Source: Erythrobacter sp. UBA1916 (GTDB lineage Bacteria > Pseudomonadota > Alphaproteobacteria > Sphingomonadales > Sphingomonadaceae). From it: DNA of 62,377 nt. The notes beneath the pieces were generated by a model. That model worked only from the letters and a program-made list of their open reading frames with translations, was not told the DNA's origin and made no database searches. Within the stretch, counting starts at the first letter, position 1; each line of letters opens with the position of its first letter. Shown here one piece after another: positions 33,744 to 41,978 of this stretch. The translations under genes and the position numbers were made by a program. The stretch spans positions 1-62,377 of the forward strand of contig DDFY01000022.1 in the NCBI GenBank assembly GCA_002337385.1, given 5' to 3'.

Positions 33744-35926
33744 CAACCAACGACATTACCGAAGCCGATGCCGCCAACGAACTGATGCGGTTGGCGAAGC
33801 AGATCGCGCGGGCGAACCGGCTCTATCACGCCGAGGACGCGCCCGAGATTACGGACGCCGAGTATGACGCGCTGGTGCGCCGCAACACCGAGCTGGAAGA
33901 GGCCTTCCCGCATCTGATCCGGGCCGACAGCCCGAGCCAGCAGGTCGGCCACGAGATCGCCTCCTCGCCGCTGTCGAAGGTCACGCACGAAGTGCGGATG
34001 ATGAGCCTCGACAACGCCTTCTCCGACGAGGAGGTGGCCGAGTTCGTCGCCCGGGTGCGGCGGTTCCTCTCGCTGGCCGAGGAGGAGCCGGTCGTCTTCA
34101 CCGCCGAGGACAAGATCGACGGCCTCTCATGCTCGCTGCGCTATGAAGAGGGCAAGCTGGTGATGGCTGCCACGCGCGGCGACGGGCAGGTGGGCGAGAA
34201 CGTCACCGCCAACGTCGCCCATATCGCCGATATCCCGCAGCAATTGCCCGAAGGCGTGCCCGAACTGTTCGAGGTGCGCGGCGAAGTCTATATGGAAAAA
34301 CAGGCCTTTGCTGCGCTTAACGCGGCGCAGGAAGAGGCAGGCGGCAAGCTCTTCGCCAATCCGCGCAATGCCGCTGCCGGGTCGCTGCGCCAGAAGGACG
34401 CCAAGGTGACCAAGGCGCGGCCCTTGCGGTTCTGGGCCCATGGCTGGGGCGCGGCCAGCGACGTGCCGGGCGACACGCAAAGCGAGGTCGTGGAGCAGCT
34501 CAGGACATGGGGCTTTCCCATTTCGCCCGCCTTCCGCCTCTGCGCCGATGTGGGCGAGATGCTCGCCGCCTACCGCGCGATTGGCGAGGGCCGCAAAGGC
34601 CTGCCCTATGAAATCGACGGGGTGGTCTACAAGGTTGACCGGCTCGACTGGCAGAAGCGGTTGGGCTTCGTCGCCAAGGCTCCGCGCTGGGCGCTGGCGC
34701 ACAAGTTCCCCGCCGAGCGCGCCGAAACCACCGTGCAAAGCATCGACATTCAGGTCGGACGCACGGGCAAGCTGACCCCGGTCGGCAGGCTTGCGCCGGT
34801 GCTGGTGGGCGGTGTGACCGTCACCAATGTGACGCTGCACAACCGCGACGAGATCGCCCGGCTTGGCGTGCGGCCCGGTGACCGGGTGGTGATCCAGCGC
34901 GCGGGCGATGTGATCCCGCAGGTGGTCGAAAACCTCACCCGCGACGAAGACCGCCCCGCCTTCGTCTTCCCCGATCACTGCCCAGAATGCGGCAGCGAAG
35001 CCGTGGCGGAAGAGGGCGAGGTCGATGTGCGCTGCACCGGCGGGCTGATCTGCCCCGCGCAGCGCACCGAGCGGCTCAAGCACTTCGTCAGCCGCGGTGC
35101 GCTCGATATCGAGGGGCTGGGCGAGAAGACCATCGACCAGTTCTTTGCGGAAGGCTGGCTTGAAAGCCCCGCCGATATCTTCCGCCTGCGCCAGCGCCGC
35201 GAGGCAATCCTCGCGCTCGAAGGCTGGCAGGAGAAGTCGGTCGATAATCTGTTGGCAGCGATTGACACTAAGCGCTCACCAGAGGGTGACCATGAAGCGC
35301 ATGATTACAATAAATCTAATGGCGTTTCTCCGGATAGGCTCCTGTTTGGCCTCGGTATTCGACATGTTGGTCAAGTTACGTCGCGTGACCTGCTCAAATC
35401 CTATGGGACCCTCACAGCTTTGCGGGATAAGATGCTTGAGATTGGAAAGCGCCGCGATGCCAAGGAGCATGAGCTCAACATCGGGATTGGATATCCTGAA
35501 ACACCCGAGCAGCGAAAAATAGCGTCCAAAATTGCGAACGAGCTAGCTACTATACTGGACGTTTCCGGGGTTGGGCCAGAGGTGACAATGTCACTCCTAG
35601 CGTTCTTCCATGAGCCAAAAAACAATGAGCTTTTTGACGAACTCATCGATGAGATTTCTCCTAGGCCGATGGAGGCGACTACAGTCAAAAGCTCGGTCTC
35701 CGGAAAGACGGTCGTCTTCACCGGCAAGCTCGAAACGATGAGCCGCGACGAGGCCAAGGCACAGGCCGAGCGTCTGGGGGCCAAGGCCGCCGGCACCGTC
35801 AGCGCCAAGACCGACCTTGTGGTCGCGGGGCCGGGTGCTGGCTCCAAGCTCAAGAAGGCCGCCGAGCTGGGGATCAAGGTGATCAACGAAGCCGAATGGG
35901 CCGAGATCGTCGCCGCAGCGGGCTGA
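33740..35926 (+). CDS. ligA: NAD+-dependent DNA ligase LigA, with an atypical internal segment
   Basis: LigA seals nicks using NAD+. The 728-residue protein (usual length about 670-710) has domain Ia, the adenylation lysine in EDKIDGLSCSLRYEEG (K125), OB fold, the four-cysteine zinc site (CPEC...CTGGLICPAQR), helix-hairpin-helix (HhH) repeats and a C-terminal BRCT domain starting near VSGKTVVFTGKLE. The start is GTG at 33740. Bases 35260-35700 (residues about 508-654, HhH domain) have clearly different composition: a hand count gives 209 G+C of 420 for 35281-35700, against 73% and 72% in single flanking lines. That stretch also contains extra residues around DHEAHDYNKSNGVSPDR and ELNIGIGYPETPEQRKIASK. 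The frame is intact. Sequence shows a mosaic gene; recent replacement by recombination is my inference. Confidence 0.96.
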   Translation: MTTNDITEADAANELMRLAKQIARANRLYHAEDAPEITDAEYDALVRRNTELEEAFPHLIRADSPSQQVGHEIASSPLSKVTHEVRMMSLDNAFSDEEVAEFVARVRRFLSLAEEEPVVFTAEDKIDGLSCSLRYEEGKLVMAATRGDGQVGENVTANVAHIADIPQQLPEGVPELFEVRGEVYMEKQAFAALNAAQEEAGGKLFANPRNAAAGSLRQKDAKVTKARPLRFWAHGWGAASDVPGDTQSEVVEQLRTWGFPISPAFRLCADVGEMLAAYRAIGEGRKGLPYEIDGVVYKVDRLDWQKRLGFVAKAPRWALAHKFPAERAETTVQSIDIQVGRTGKLTPVGRLAPVLVGGVTVTNVTLHNRDEIARLGVRPGDRVVIQRAGDVIPQVVENLTRDEDRPAFVFPDHCPECGSEAVAEEGEVDVRCTGGLICPAQRTERLKHFVSRGALDIEGLGEKTIDQFFAEGWLESPADIFRLRQRREAILALEGWQEKSVDNLLAAIDTKRSPEGDHEAHDYNKSNGVSPDRLLFGLGIRHVGQVTSRDLLKSYGTLTALRDKMLEIGKRRDAKEHELNIGIGYPETPEQRKIASKIANELATILDVSGVGPEVTMSLLAFFHEPKNNELFDELIDEISPRPMEATTVKSSVSGKTVVFTGKLETMSRDEAKAQAERLGAKAAGTVSAKTDLVVAGPGAGSKLKKAAELGIKVINEAEWAEIVAAAG

Positions 35927-35967
35927 TGCTTCGGGGAACCACCTGCCGGTTAAGGCGCTGACAGGAT

Positions 35968-36720
35968 ATGGCCGAGAACAAGACCGCACAGCTCTATCGC
36001 ATGGTGATGGAGAAACACGTCTGCCCCTATGGCGTGAAGTCGAAGTGGCTGCTCGAACGTAAGGGCTTCACAGTCGAGGACCACTGGCTCACCACCCGCG
36101 AACAGACCGACGCCTTCAAGGCCGAGCATGGCGTGGAGACCACCCCGCAGACCTTCATCGATGGCAAGCGTATCGGCGGCTATGATGCCCTGCGCGTCCA
36201 CTTCGGCGACTGGAAGCCCGCCAGCGAGCGCGCCGAGACCTCCTATCGCCCGGTGCTGGCGGTGTTCGGCGTGGCGCTGGCGCTGGCCTTGTCGCTTGGG
36301 CTGTGGGCCTTCGGAACCGTGCTCACCCCGCGCGTGGCGGAATGGTTCATCGCCTTTGCGATGGCGATGCTGGCCATGCTCAAGCTGCAGGATGTCGAGC
36401 AGTTCTCGACCATGTTCGCGGGCTACGATCTGCTCGGGCGGCGCTACGTTCCCTATGCCTATGCCTACCCCTGGCTGGAGGCGCTGGCGGCGGTGTTGAT
36501 GGCGGGGCACTGGCTGCCCTGGCTGTCGATCCCGGTGGCGCTGTTTATCGGCACGGTCGGCGCGGTGAGCGTGTTCTATGCGGTCTATGTGCAGCAGCGC
36601 GAGATCAAGTGCGCCTGTGTGGGCGGCGGGTCGAACGTGCCGCTTGGCTTCGTCTCGCTGAGCGAGAACCTGGCGATGATCGCCATGGCGCTGTGGATGC
36701 TGGCGCGGCTAGCCACTTGA
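35968..36720 (+). CDS. Glutaredoxin domain fused to a MauE-like membrane domain
   Basis: A 250-residue fusion. Residues 8-75 form a glutaredoxin: the active site is CPYG (EKHVCPYGVKSKWLLERKGF) in place of the usual CPYC, and the cis-Pro stretch TTPQTFIDGKRIGGYDALR is intact. Residues 90-248 are four or five membrane helices with a MauE/DoxX-like pattern, and the loop IKCACVGGGSNVPLGFVSLSEN carries a CxC pair and the SxxEN motif seen in MauE-like proteins. This layout suggests thiol transfer to the membrane or periplasm. It follows ligA by 41 bases and precedes a copper-type DUF2946/TonB pair. Confidence 0.85.
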   Translation: MAENKTAQLYRMVMEKHVCPYGVKSKWLLERKGFTVEDHWLTTREQTDAFKAEHGVETTPQTFIDGKRIGGYDALRVHFGDWKPASERAETSYRPVLAVFGVALALALSLGLWAFGTVLTPRVAEWFIAFAMAMLAMLKLQDVEQFSTMFAGYDLLGRRYVPYAYAYPWLEALAAVLMAGHWLPWLSIPVALFIGTVGAVSVFYAVYVQQREIKCACVGGGSNVPLGFVSLSENLAMIAMALWMLARLAT

Positions 36721-36753
36721 TCCCGGCGAGACGCGGTCCTAAGCGGCGCGCAG

Positions 36754-37137
36754 ATGACCCGTGCGTCCATCATTGCCCGCCGCAACTGGTGCCTGCTGCT
36801 GATCGCAGCGGCCTTGTTGATGCGCGCGGTGGTTCCGGCGGGTATGATGACCGGCACCGACGCTGACGGATCGATCACGATCGAAATCTGTAATTCCGAT
36901 GCCCAGTGGCATCTGCCGGTAAAGTCCAAGCATTCGGGTAAGTCTGACACCGAGATGGGTGCGGGCCATTGCCTGTTTGCCGGGCACGCTGGCGGCGATG
37001 CTGCACCGCCGCTGCCGGTGCTGGCGCTGCCCTTTGCGGTGACGACCAGCCTGTTCGCAGGCTTTGCCACCCCTGCTGCGGCCTTCCAGCACGCCCGGCA
37101 ACTTCCGCCAGCGCGCGCACCTCCCGTAGTCGCCTGA
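36754..37137 (+). CDS. DUF2946-like small exported protein
   Basis: A 127-residue protein with an N-terminal hydrophobic segment (about residues 12-30) that could be an uncleaved anchor or signal. The central part has EICNSDAQWH, then GAGHCLFAGHAGGDAAPPLP, with a Cys in ITIEIC and a His-Cys pair as in DUF2946 proteins. DUF2946 genes are often found beside TonB-dependent receptors linked to copper, and the next gene (73 bases on) is such a receptor. I infer a copper-related envelope role. The function is not known. Confidence 0.7.
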   Translation: MTRASIIARRNWCLLLIAAALLMRAVVPAGMMTGTDADGSITIEICNSDAQWHLPVKSKHSGKSDTEMGAGHCLFAGHAGGDAAPPLPVLALPFAVTTSLFAGFATPAAAFQHARQLPPARAPPVVA

Positions 37138-37210
37138 TCTGACGCCATGATCCTTGCCGCCTCCCCGAGGTGGCGATGGGTCTGCTTCACGTTCACGCGA
37201 GTACTCCATC

Positions 37211-39319
37211 ATGAAGAATACCAGACGTTTATTATGCGCGGTTGCCGCCGCGCCGTTCGCCCTTGTTCCTTGCACCGTCGCCGCGCAGGAGAGCGCGCCT
37301 GCCGACGGAGCCCTTGAAGACGTGATCATCGTCACCGGCACGCTCGATGACGATGCCGTCGCTGATACCGAGATGGCCACGCCGCGCCAGATTGCGCTGC
37401 CCGCCGATGCCGCAGGCATTGCCGCCCGCGCGCCGGGCGCCGCCTTGATCGACAACGGCGCGCTGTCGGGGCAGGTGTCCTATCGTGGGTTGTTCGGTGA
37501 GCGCGTGCTCGGCACGGTCAATGGGCAGCGGTTCTCCTCTGGCGGCCCGAACGCGATGGACCCGCCCATGCACTATGCGCCCTCGCTGCTGGTCGATCAC
37601 GTCTCGATTGCGCGCGGGGTCAGCCCGGTGTCGCAGGGGCCGGCGCTGGCCGGAGCGGTCGACGCGCAACTGATCGAAACGCCCTTTGCCGAGGGCGAGG
37701 GTACCCAGGCGACGCTGCGGGCGCTTGGCCAGTATCGCTCGGTCGACAATTCCTACGCGCTTGCTGGCCTTGCCGGTGTTTCCAGCGATACATTGCGTTT
37801 CGGCGTGATCGGCAGCCGGGAAGAGGGTGACGACTACAGGTTCCCCGGCGGGACGGCAGTCGGCACCAGCTTCGAGCGCGACCTTTATGGTGTGCACGGC
37901 GGGGCGAAACTGGGCGAGGGCGAGCTTTTCGCCGAATACCGCCGCGACGAAACCGGGCTGACCGGCAACCCGCCCTTTGCGATGGATATCGTCTATTTCG
38001 ATACCGACTTCGTGCAGGGCGGCTATCGCGGCGAGGTCGCTGACGGGGCCTATGTCGAGCTGCGGTATGGCCATGTGAAGGTGCGGCACCTGATGGACAA
38101 CCAGACGCTGCGCAAACCGCCGTCTTCCACGCCGCGTGCGACCTTTGCCGATGCCGATACCGACACCGGCTCGGCCAGTCTGCGGCTGGGCACGCAGCAG
38201 CGCAATGTCACCTTCGGCGCGGATTTCGAGCTGAGCGACAAGTTCGTGCGGATCACCAATCCGATGGATGCGGCCTTCTTCCTCCATGCCCAACCGGGCC
38301 TTTCCTCGCAGCGGTTCGGCGGCTTCGTGCAATGGCGCGGCGGCGTCGGCCCGGCGGAGTTCGAGCTGGGCGGCCGGATCGACGTGGTCGAGCAGGACGC
38401 TGGCGAAGGTACCGTGGGCAGCGCCGTTCCGATGGGGCCGCGCAACCTGCTTGCCGCTTACAACGCCAGCGCGCGCTCTGCCGATGATACGGTGTTCGAC
38501 GCCGTGGTGCGGGCCTGGGTGCCGGGTGACGTCGTGACCCCGCGGCTGGTGCTGGCGCGCAAGACCCGCGTGCCGAGCCTGCTCGAGCGCTTCGCCTGGC
38601 TGCCGACCGAGGCGAGCTATGGTCTGGCTGATGGCAACATCTATGTCGGCAACCAGTTGCTCAAGCCCGAGGTGGCGTGGATTGCCGAACTGGGAGCCGA
38701 TGTGCAGCTCGGCGGATTGAGCCTGAGGCCAACCGCCTTCTATCGCCGGATCGACGACTACATCCAGGGCACGCCCTTCGATGCGACGGTCGGCGTGATC
38801 GACAGCCCGGTCGAGATGGTCGCGAACATGAACGGCGATCCCACCCCGCTGAAGTTCCGCAATGTCGATGCCGAGCTTTACGGTGTCGACCTCGACTTCA
38901 GTGCGACTGTGGCTGGCAGCCTCCTGATCGACGGCACGGCCAGCTACGTGCGCGGCGAGCGGCGCGATATCGCCGACAACCTCTACCGCGTGCCGCCCGC
39001 GCAGCTCCGGCTGGCGGCGAGCTGGCAGGGCGATGGCTGGTCGGCGGGTGCCGAAATGAAGGCCGCTGCGGCGCAGGACGATGTCTCCGTCACCAACGGT
39101 GAGGATGCCAGCAACGGCTATGCCGTGTTCGGCCTGTTCGCCGACTATGCGCTGGGCGAGAACCTGCGGCTTGGCGCGGGGGTCGAAAACCTGTTCGACG
39201 CCACCTACCGGCCGCATCTGGCCGGGCACAACCGGGTCGGCGCATCCGACGTGGCGCTGGGCGAGCGACTGCCGGGCATGGGCCGCGGGGTCTGGGTGCG
39301 GCTCGGCATCGGCTTCTGA
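37211..39319 (+). CDS. TonB-dependent receptor, copper-type (OprC/NosA-like)
   Basis: A 702-residue outer-membrane receptor with a signal peptide (residues 1-26, CTVAAQ), TonB-box-like EDVIIVTG (residues 36-43), a plug domain to about residue 155 and a beta-barrel ending in an aromatic residue (WVRLGIGF). Two segments match the copper-receptor family: NAMDPPMHYAP (residues 114-124, usually NxMDPP) and RHLMDNQTLRKPP (H293-x-M295). OprC is known to bind copper through a CxxxM and HxM set; here the Met (M116) and HxM are kept, but the plug cysteine position is Gly (G112). The ATG at 37211 begins the signal peptide. DUF2946 lies directly upstream. Confidence 0.88.
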   Translation: MKNTRRLLCAVAAAPFALVPCTVAAQESAPADGALEDVIIVTGTLDDDAVADTEMATPRQIALPADAAGIAARAPGAALIDNGALSGQVSYRGLFGERVLGTVNGQRFSSGGPNAMDPPMHYAPSLLVDHVSIARGVSPVSQGPALAGAVDAQLIETPFAEGEGTQATLRALGQYRSVDNSYALAGLAGVSSDTLRFGVIGSREEGDDYRFPGGTAVGTSFERDLYGVHGGAKLGEGELFAEYRRDETGLTGNPPFAMDIVYFDTDFVQGGYRGEVADGAYVELRYGHVKVRHLMDNQTLRKPPSSTPRATFADADTDTGSASLRLGTQQRNVTFGADFELSDKFVRITNPMDAAFFLHAQPGLSSQRFGGFVQWRGGVGPAEFELGGRIDVVEQDAGEGTVGSAVPMGPRNLLAAYNASARSADDTVFDAVVRAWVPGDVVTPRLVLARKTRVPSLLERFAWLPTEASYGLADGNIYVGNQLLKPEVAWIAELGADVQLGGLSLRPTAFYRRIDDYIQGTPFDATVGVIDSPVEMVANMNGDPTPLKFRNVDAELYGVDLDFSATVAGSLLIDGTASYVRGERRDIADNLYRVPPAQLRLAASWQGDGWSAGAEMKAAAAQDDVSVTNGEDASNGYAVFGLFADYALGENLRLGAGVENLFDATYRPHLAGHNRVGASDVALGERLPGMGRGVWVRLGIGF

Positions 39320-39345
39320 CCCACAGGTGGCCAGCGCCGACTCGC

Positions 39346-40068
39346 TCAAATCGCGACGTCGGCGCTGGCACCGGGGACGGGAATCCATTTGGTGACCCCG
39401 CCCGCAAATGGCGTCCATAGGCCCATCTCGATACTCGCCGCGGCCAGCGTGTCACCCACCCAGCTGTTGCAGGTCTGGATCAGCGTATAGGTGCCGAGCG
39501 CCGGATAGTAGGCATCGGCATTGTAGTCCGCGCGCAGGATCTGCCGCTGTTCGCCCGGCGTGAGCGGCGGCAGGCTCGCCTCGATCCGCGCGACCAGGCG
39601 CCGATAGTTCGCGGCGCTGATCTTCACCGGGCGATAGCTCGCGCTAGGTCGGGGGCGGACATAGGGGCTCACCCGCATCAGCGGCTCGCCACCGTCGAGC
39701 GCAATTCGCAGGACCGTGTCGGCCTTGAGGTCATTCCACTTGGAGACGGTAAGGAAAACCTCGCGTTCGCCCCAGCCGATCCCGAGATGGGTCGGAAAGC
39801 GCCCGTCCTGCCGCCGGGGCATAGTTGCGCTGGGAAAGGTCCCGCGCCAGTCCTTCACCGCGTTCACCACAGGCACCACGACGCCCGTATGGGTGCCGTT
39901 GGTCTCCACCATGATCGTGACCTGGCCCGGCTGACCTTTCTCGCCCGAACCACGCGGGATCGTGCTGCCGACCCAGCCGGCCACCGGATAGGCCGCCAGC
40001 ACCAGCAAGACAGCAAGAATTGCGCGCCCGCCAGCGCGCGCTAGCCGACGTAGCGCGCCCTGAGCCAC
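39346..40068 (-). CDS. DUF2459/TIGR02117-like protein
   Basis: A 240-residue protein with an N-terminal membrane anchor (ILAVLLVLAAYPVAGW, about residues 17-32). The mature part has VTIMVETNGTHTGVVVPVVN, HLGIGWGEREVFL and the TCNSWVGDTLAAA segment, which fit the DUF2459 (TIGR02117) family; conserved His and Cys residues in THTG and TCNSW recall NlpC/P60-like folds, but this is inference. The start is GTG at 40068, inside the end of prmA (28-base overlap). It is third in the leftward lactamase-prmA operon. Confidence 0.8.
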   Translation of the reverse strand: MAQGALRRLARAGGRAILAVLLVLAAYPVAGWVGSTIPRGSGEKGQPGQVTIMVETNGTHTGVVVPVVNAVKDWRGTFPSATMPRRQDGRFPTHLGIGWGEREVFLTVSKWNDLKADTVLRIALDGGEPLMRVSPYVRPRPSASYRPVKISAANYRRLVARIEASLPPLTPGEQRQILRADYNADAYYPALGTYTLIQTCNSWVGDTLAAASIEMGLWTPFAGGVTKWIPVPGASADVAI

Positions 40069-40937
40069 AAGATGCTCCAGTCGCCGCGCTGAATGCGTTT
40101 GTGCAGGCGCAGACCGTGGCGACGATAGGCCCGGCGCACCGTGCTTTCCTGTGTCGCCAGCAGCCCTGCCAGCAGCACCGATCCGCGCGGCGCAAGCGCA
40201 CCGGCAAAGTCAGGCGCCAGCTCTATCAGCGGCGCGGCGAGGATATTGGCGATCAGAAGGTCGTAAGGCGCGCGCGCCCACAACAGCTCGTTGTCCATGC
40301 CCTCGGCGGTCATGGCGGCGACCTTGCCCGGCTCGGTGCCCAGCGGAATGCCATTGCGCAGCGCGTTGTCGAGCACCGCCTCGGTGCACAGCGGGTCGAT
40401 GTCGCTCACGGTGTAGCGAGCCCTTGGCCACAGGTCGCGCGCGGCAAAGGCGAGCAGGCCCGTGCCGGTGCCAATATCAGCCACTGTGCGCGGGGTGAGG
40501 CCATCATCACGCATCGTATCGAGCATTTCGAGGCAACCCGCCGTGGTCGCATGCTGGCCCGTGCCGAAGGCCTGGGCGGCTGGAATGCAGAAGTTGGTTA
40601 CGCCCGCTTCGTCGCTGGCGGGATGCTCGGGCGTGTGGACATAGAACCGTCCGGCGCGAATCGGCTGCGCGCCTTTCTGGCTTTCGCTCACCCAGTCGGC
40701 ATCGGGCAGCTCTTCGGCCTTGATCTCGGGCACGTCGCCATCGAACAGCGCGGCAACGGCTTCGCGTTCGGCCTTGCTCGGCTTCTTTTCGCAATAGGCA
40801 TCGAGTTGCCAGACGTCGGGCTCATCGGGATCGACTTCGAAGGCGGCGAGGACGAGCGGCTCGTCCCAGCCCTCGGCACGGTCGAGCGCACGTTCGATAG
40901 TTTCACGCGCGGTGATGGCAGATAGTTTCCAGCTCAT
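40041..40937 (-). CDS. prmA: Ribosomal protein L11 methyltransferase
   Basis: PrmA trimethylates residues of L11. The 298-residue product has an N-terminal L11-recognition domain and a C-terminal AdoMet methyltransferase with VADIGTGTGLLAFAARDL (motif I), VSDIDPLCTEAVLDNAL and DLLIANILAAPLIELAP, the near-diagnostic NILA motif; AFGTGQHATTAGCLEML is also typical of PrmA. Its ATG overlaps the stop of the metallo-beta-lactamase gene upstream (TCATG on the plus strand, 40934-40937), so it is translationally coupled to it. Confidence 0.95.
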   Translation of the reverse strand: MSWKLSAITARETIERALDRAEGWDEPLVLAAFEVDPDEPDVWQLDAYCEKKPSKAEREAVAALFDGDVPEIKAEELPDADWVSESQKGAQPIRAGRFYVHTPEHPASDEAGVTNFCIPAAQAFGTGQHATTAGCLEMLDTMRDDGLTPRTVADIGTGTGLLAFAARDLWPRARYTVSDIDPLCTEAVLDNALRNGIPLGTEPGKVAAMTAEGMDNELLWARAPYDLLIANILAAPLIELAPDFAGALAPRGSVLLAGLLATQESTVRRAYRRHGLRLHKRIQRGDWSILWLRARYVG

Positions 40938-41854
40938 GACTGCGTTCGGTGTTCTTCGGCGAGGCGCGCGTCAAGCCGCGCCGTGATGCTGGCCGCATAT
41001 TGTGCGCAGTTCATGCCCGAAGCGATCCCTTCGCCAAGCAACTTGTCGCGCATTGCGCTGGCCGACGGGTGCGGGGTGAGCAGGACGTCGCAATCGAGTG
41101 CAGCGACGCGGGCGATTGCCGCGCGGTAATCCGCGACATAGGCGGGGTGGTCGGAGAAGCGATAGCTGTCGCTGCTGACCGGCGAGAGGCTGTCGGCATA
41201 GACGAAGCTGCGGCACTGGCCCTGATCGTCGCATTCCTGCCACTGCCAACTCAGCGCGCCGGGGGTGTGGCCGGGGGTGGCGAGGGCGACGAGGCGCTTG
41301 CTGCCGAGATCCACCACGTCACCATCGCTGACCACCCGGTCGACCCGCGCGGGCGTCACATCGTCGAGGATGCCGAACTGCGGATCGTCGCGCTCAGGCT
41401 TGCCGCTGGTGAAGACCTTTGCCGCCGCCGCGGAGGTGACCAGCTGCGCGCCGCTGGCCTGCTGAATCTTCGCGATACCGCCGACATGGTCGAAATGCTC
41501 GTGGCTGGTGAGGATCAACCTTATGTCCGCCGGATCGAACCCGAGCGCGCCCACATTGGCGAGGACCACATTGGCGCCCCCGCTGGTGCCGCTGTCGAGC
41601 AGGATCAGCCCGTCGCCGCTGTCGATCAGAATGGCCGCGATCCCGCAGGTGCCCACGTAATAGCTATCCGAGCCCGCAATGCGGAACGGAGGGCCGGGCT
41701 TGTCCCACTCGTCAAAATCCTCGCAGGCTTGCGGCCATGCCGAAGGTGCGAATGCCACTTCGCTAACATTCGCATCAGCAGGCGCACAGGCCGAAAGTGA
41801 CAAAGTTGACACTGCGACGACCGCCATTTTGGAAGAAAACCTGTGAAAGTTCAT
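40934..41854 (-). CDS. Subclass B3-like metallo-beta-lactamase, predicted lipoprotein
   Basis: A 306-residue zinc hydrolase. Zinc ligands are H118, H120, D122 and H123 (SHEHFDHVGG), H196 (ATPGHTPGALSW) and H262 (LLTPHPSAS). Together with YADSLSPVS, where B3 enzymes have Ser at the residue replacing the B1 cysteine, this is the B3 pattern. The N-terminus has a lipobox LSLSAC (C23), so the enzyme would be membrane anchored. Most family members open beta-lactams, but activity is inferred. An alternative start 30 bases upstream (41884) would add MSISVSKNKT. First gene of the leftward operon with prmA. No BlaI-type palindrome is visible upstream. Confidence 0.9.
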   Translation of the reverse strand: MNFHRFSSKMAVVAVSTLSLSACAPADANVSEVAFAPSAWPQACEDFDEWDKPGPPFRIAGSDSYYVGTCGIAAILIDSGDGLILLDSGTSGGANVVLANVGALGFDPADIRLILTSHEHFDHVGGIAKIQQASGAQLVTSAAAAKVFTSGKPERDDPQFGILDDVTPARVDRVVSDGDVVDLGSKRLVALATPGHTPGALSWQWQECDDQGQCRSFVYADSLSPVSSDSYRFSDHPAYVADYRAAIARVAALDCDVLLTPHPSASAMRDKLLGEGIASGMNCAQYAASITARLDARLAEEHRTQS

Positions 41855-41978
41855 GGTCTTGTTCTTGCTCACCGAAATTGACACTTGGCGGAAAATTTTT
41901 CGTCCATCCGTCAGCTATGCATGGCCGACCCATAGGCGCGCGCCAGCGCTGTAGGACAGCGGCAAAGGCCTCGCCCGT

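Noticed and set aside
35260..35700. An intein or mobile element inside ligA
   Set aside because: No intein splice motifs (Cys/Ser start, HN end) and no element ends or target duplications; the segment also carries recognisable HhH motifs such as LLFGLGIRHVG, so it is ligase sequence of different origin.
37232..39418. A 728-codon minus-strand frame opposite the TonB receptor
   Set aside because: Antisense shadow; the plus frame has signal peptide, plug and barrel features, while the minus frame has none.
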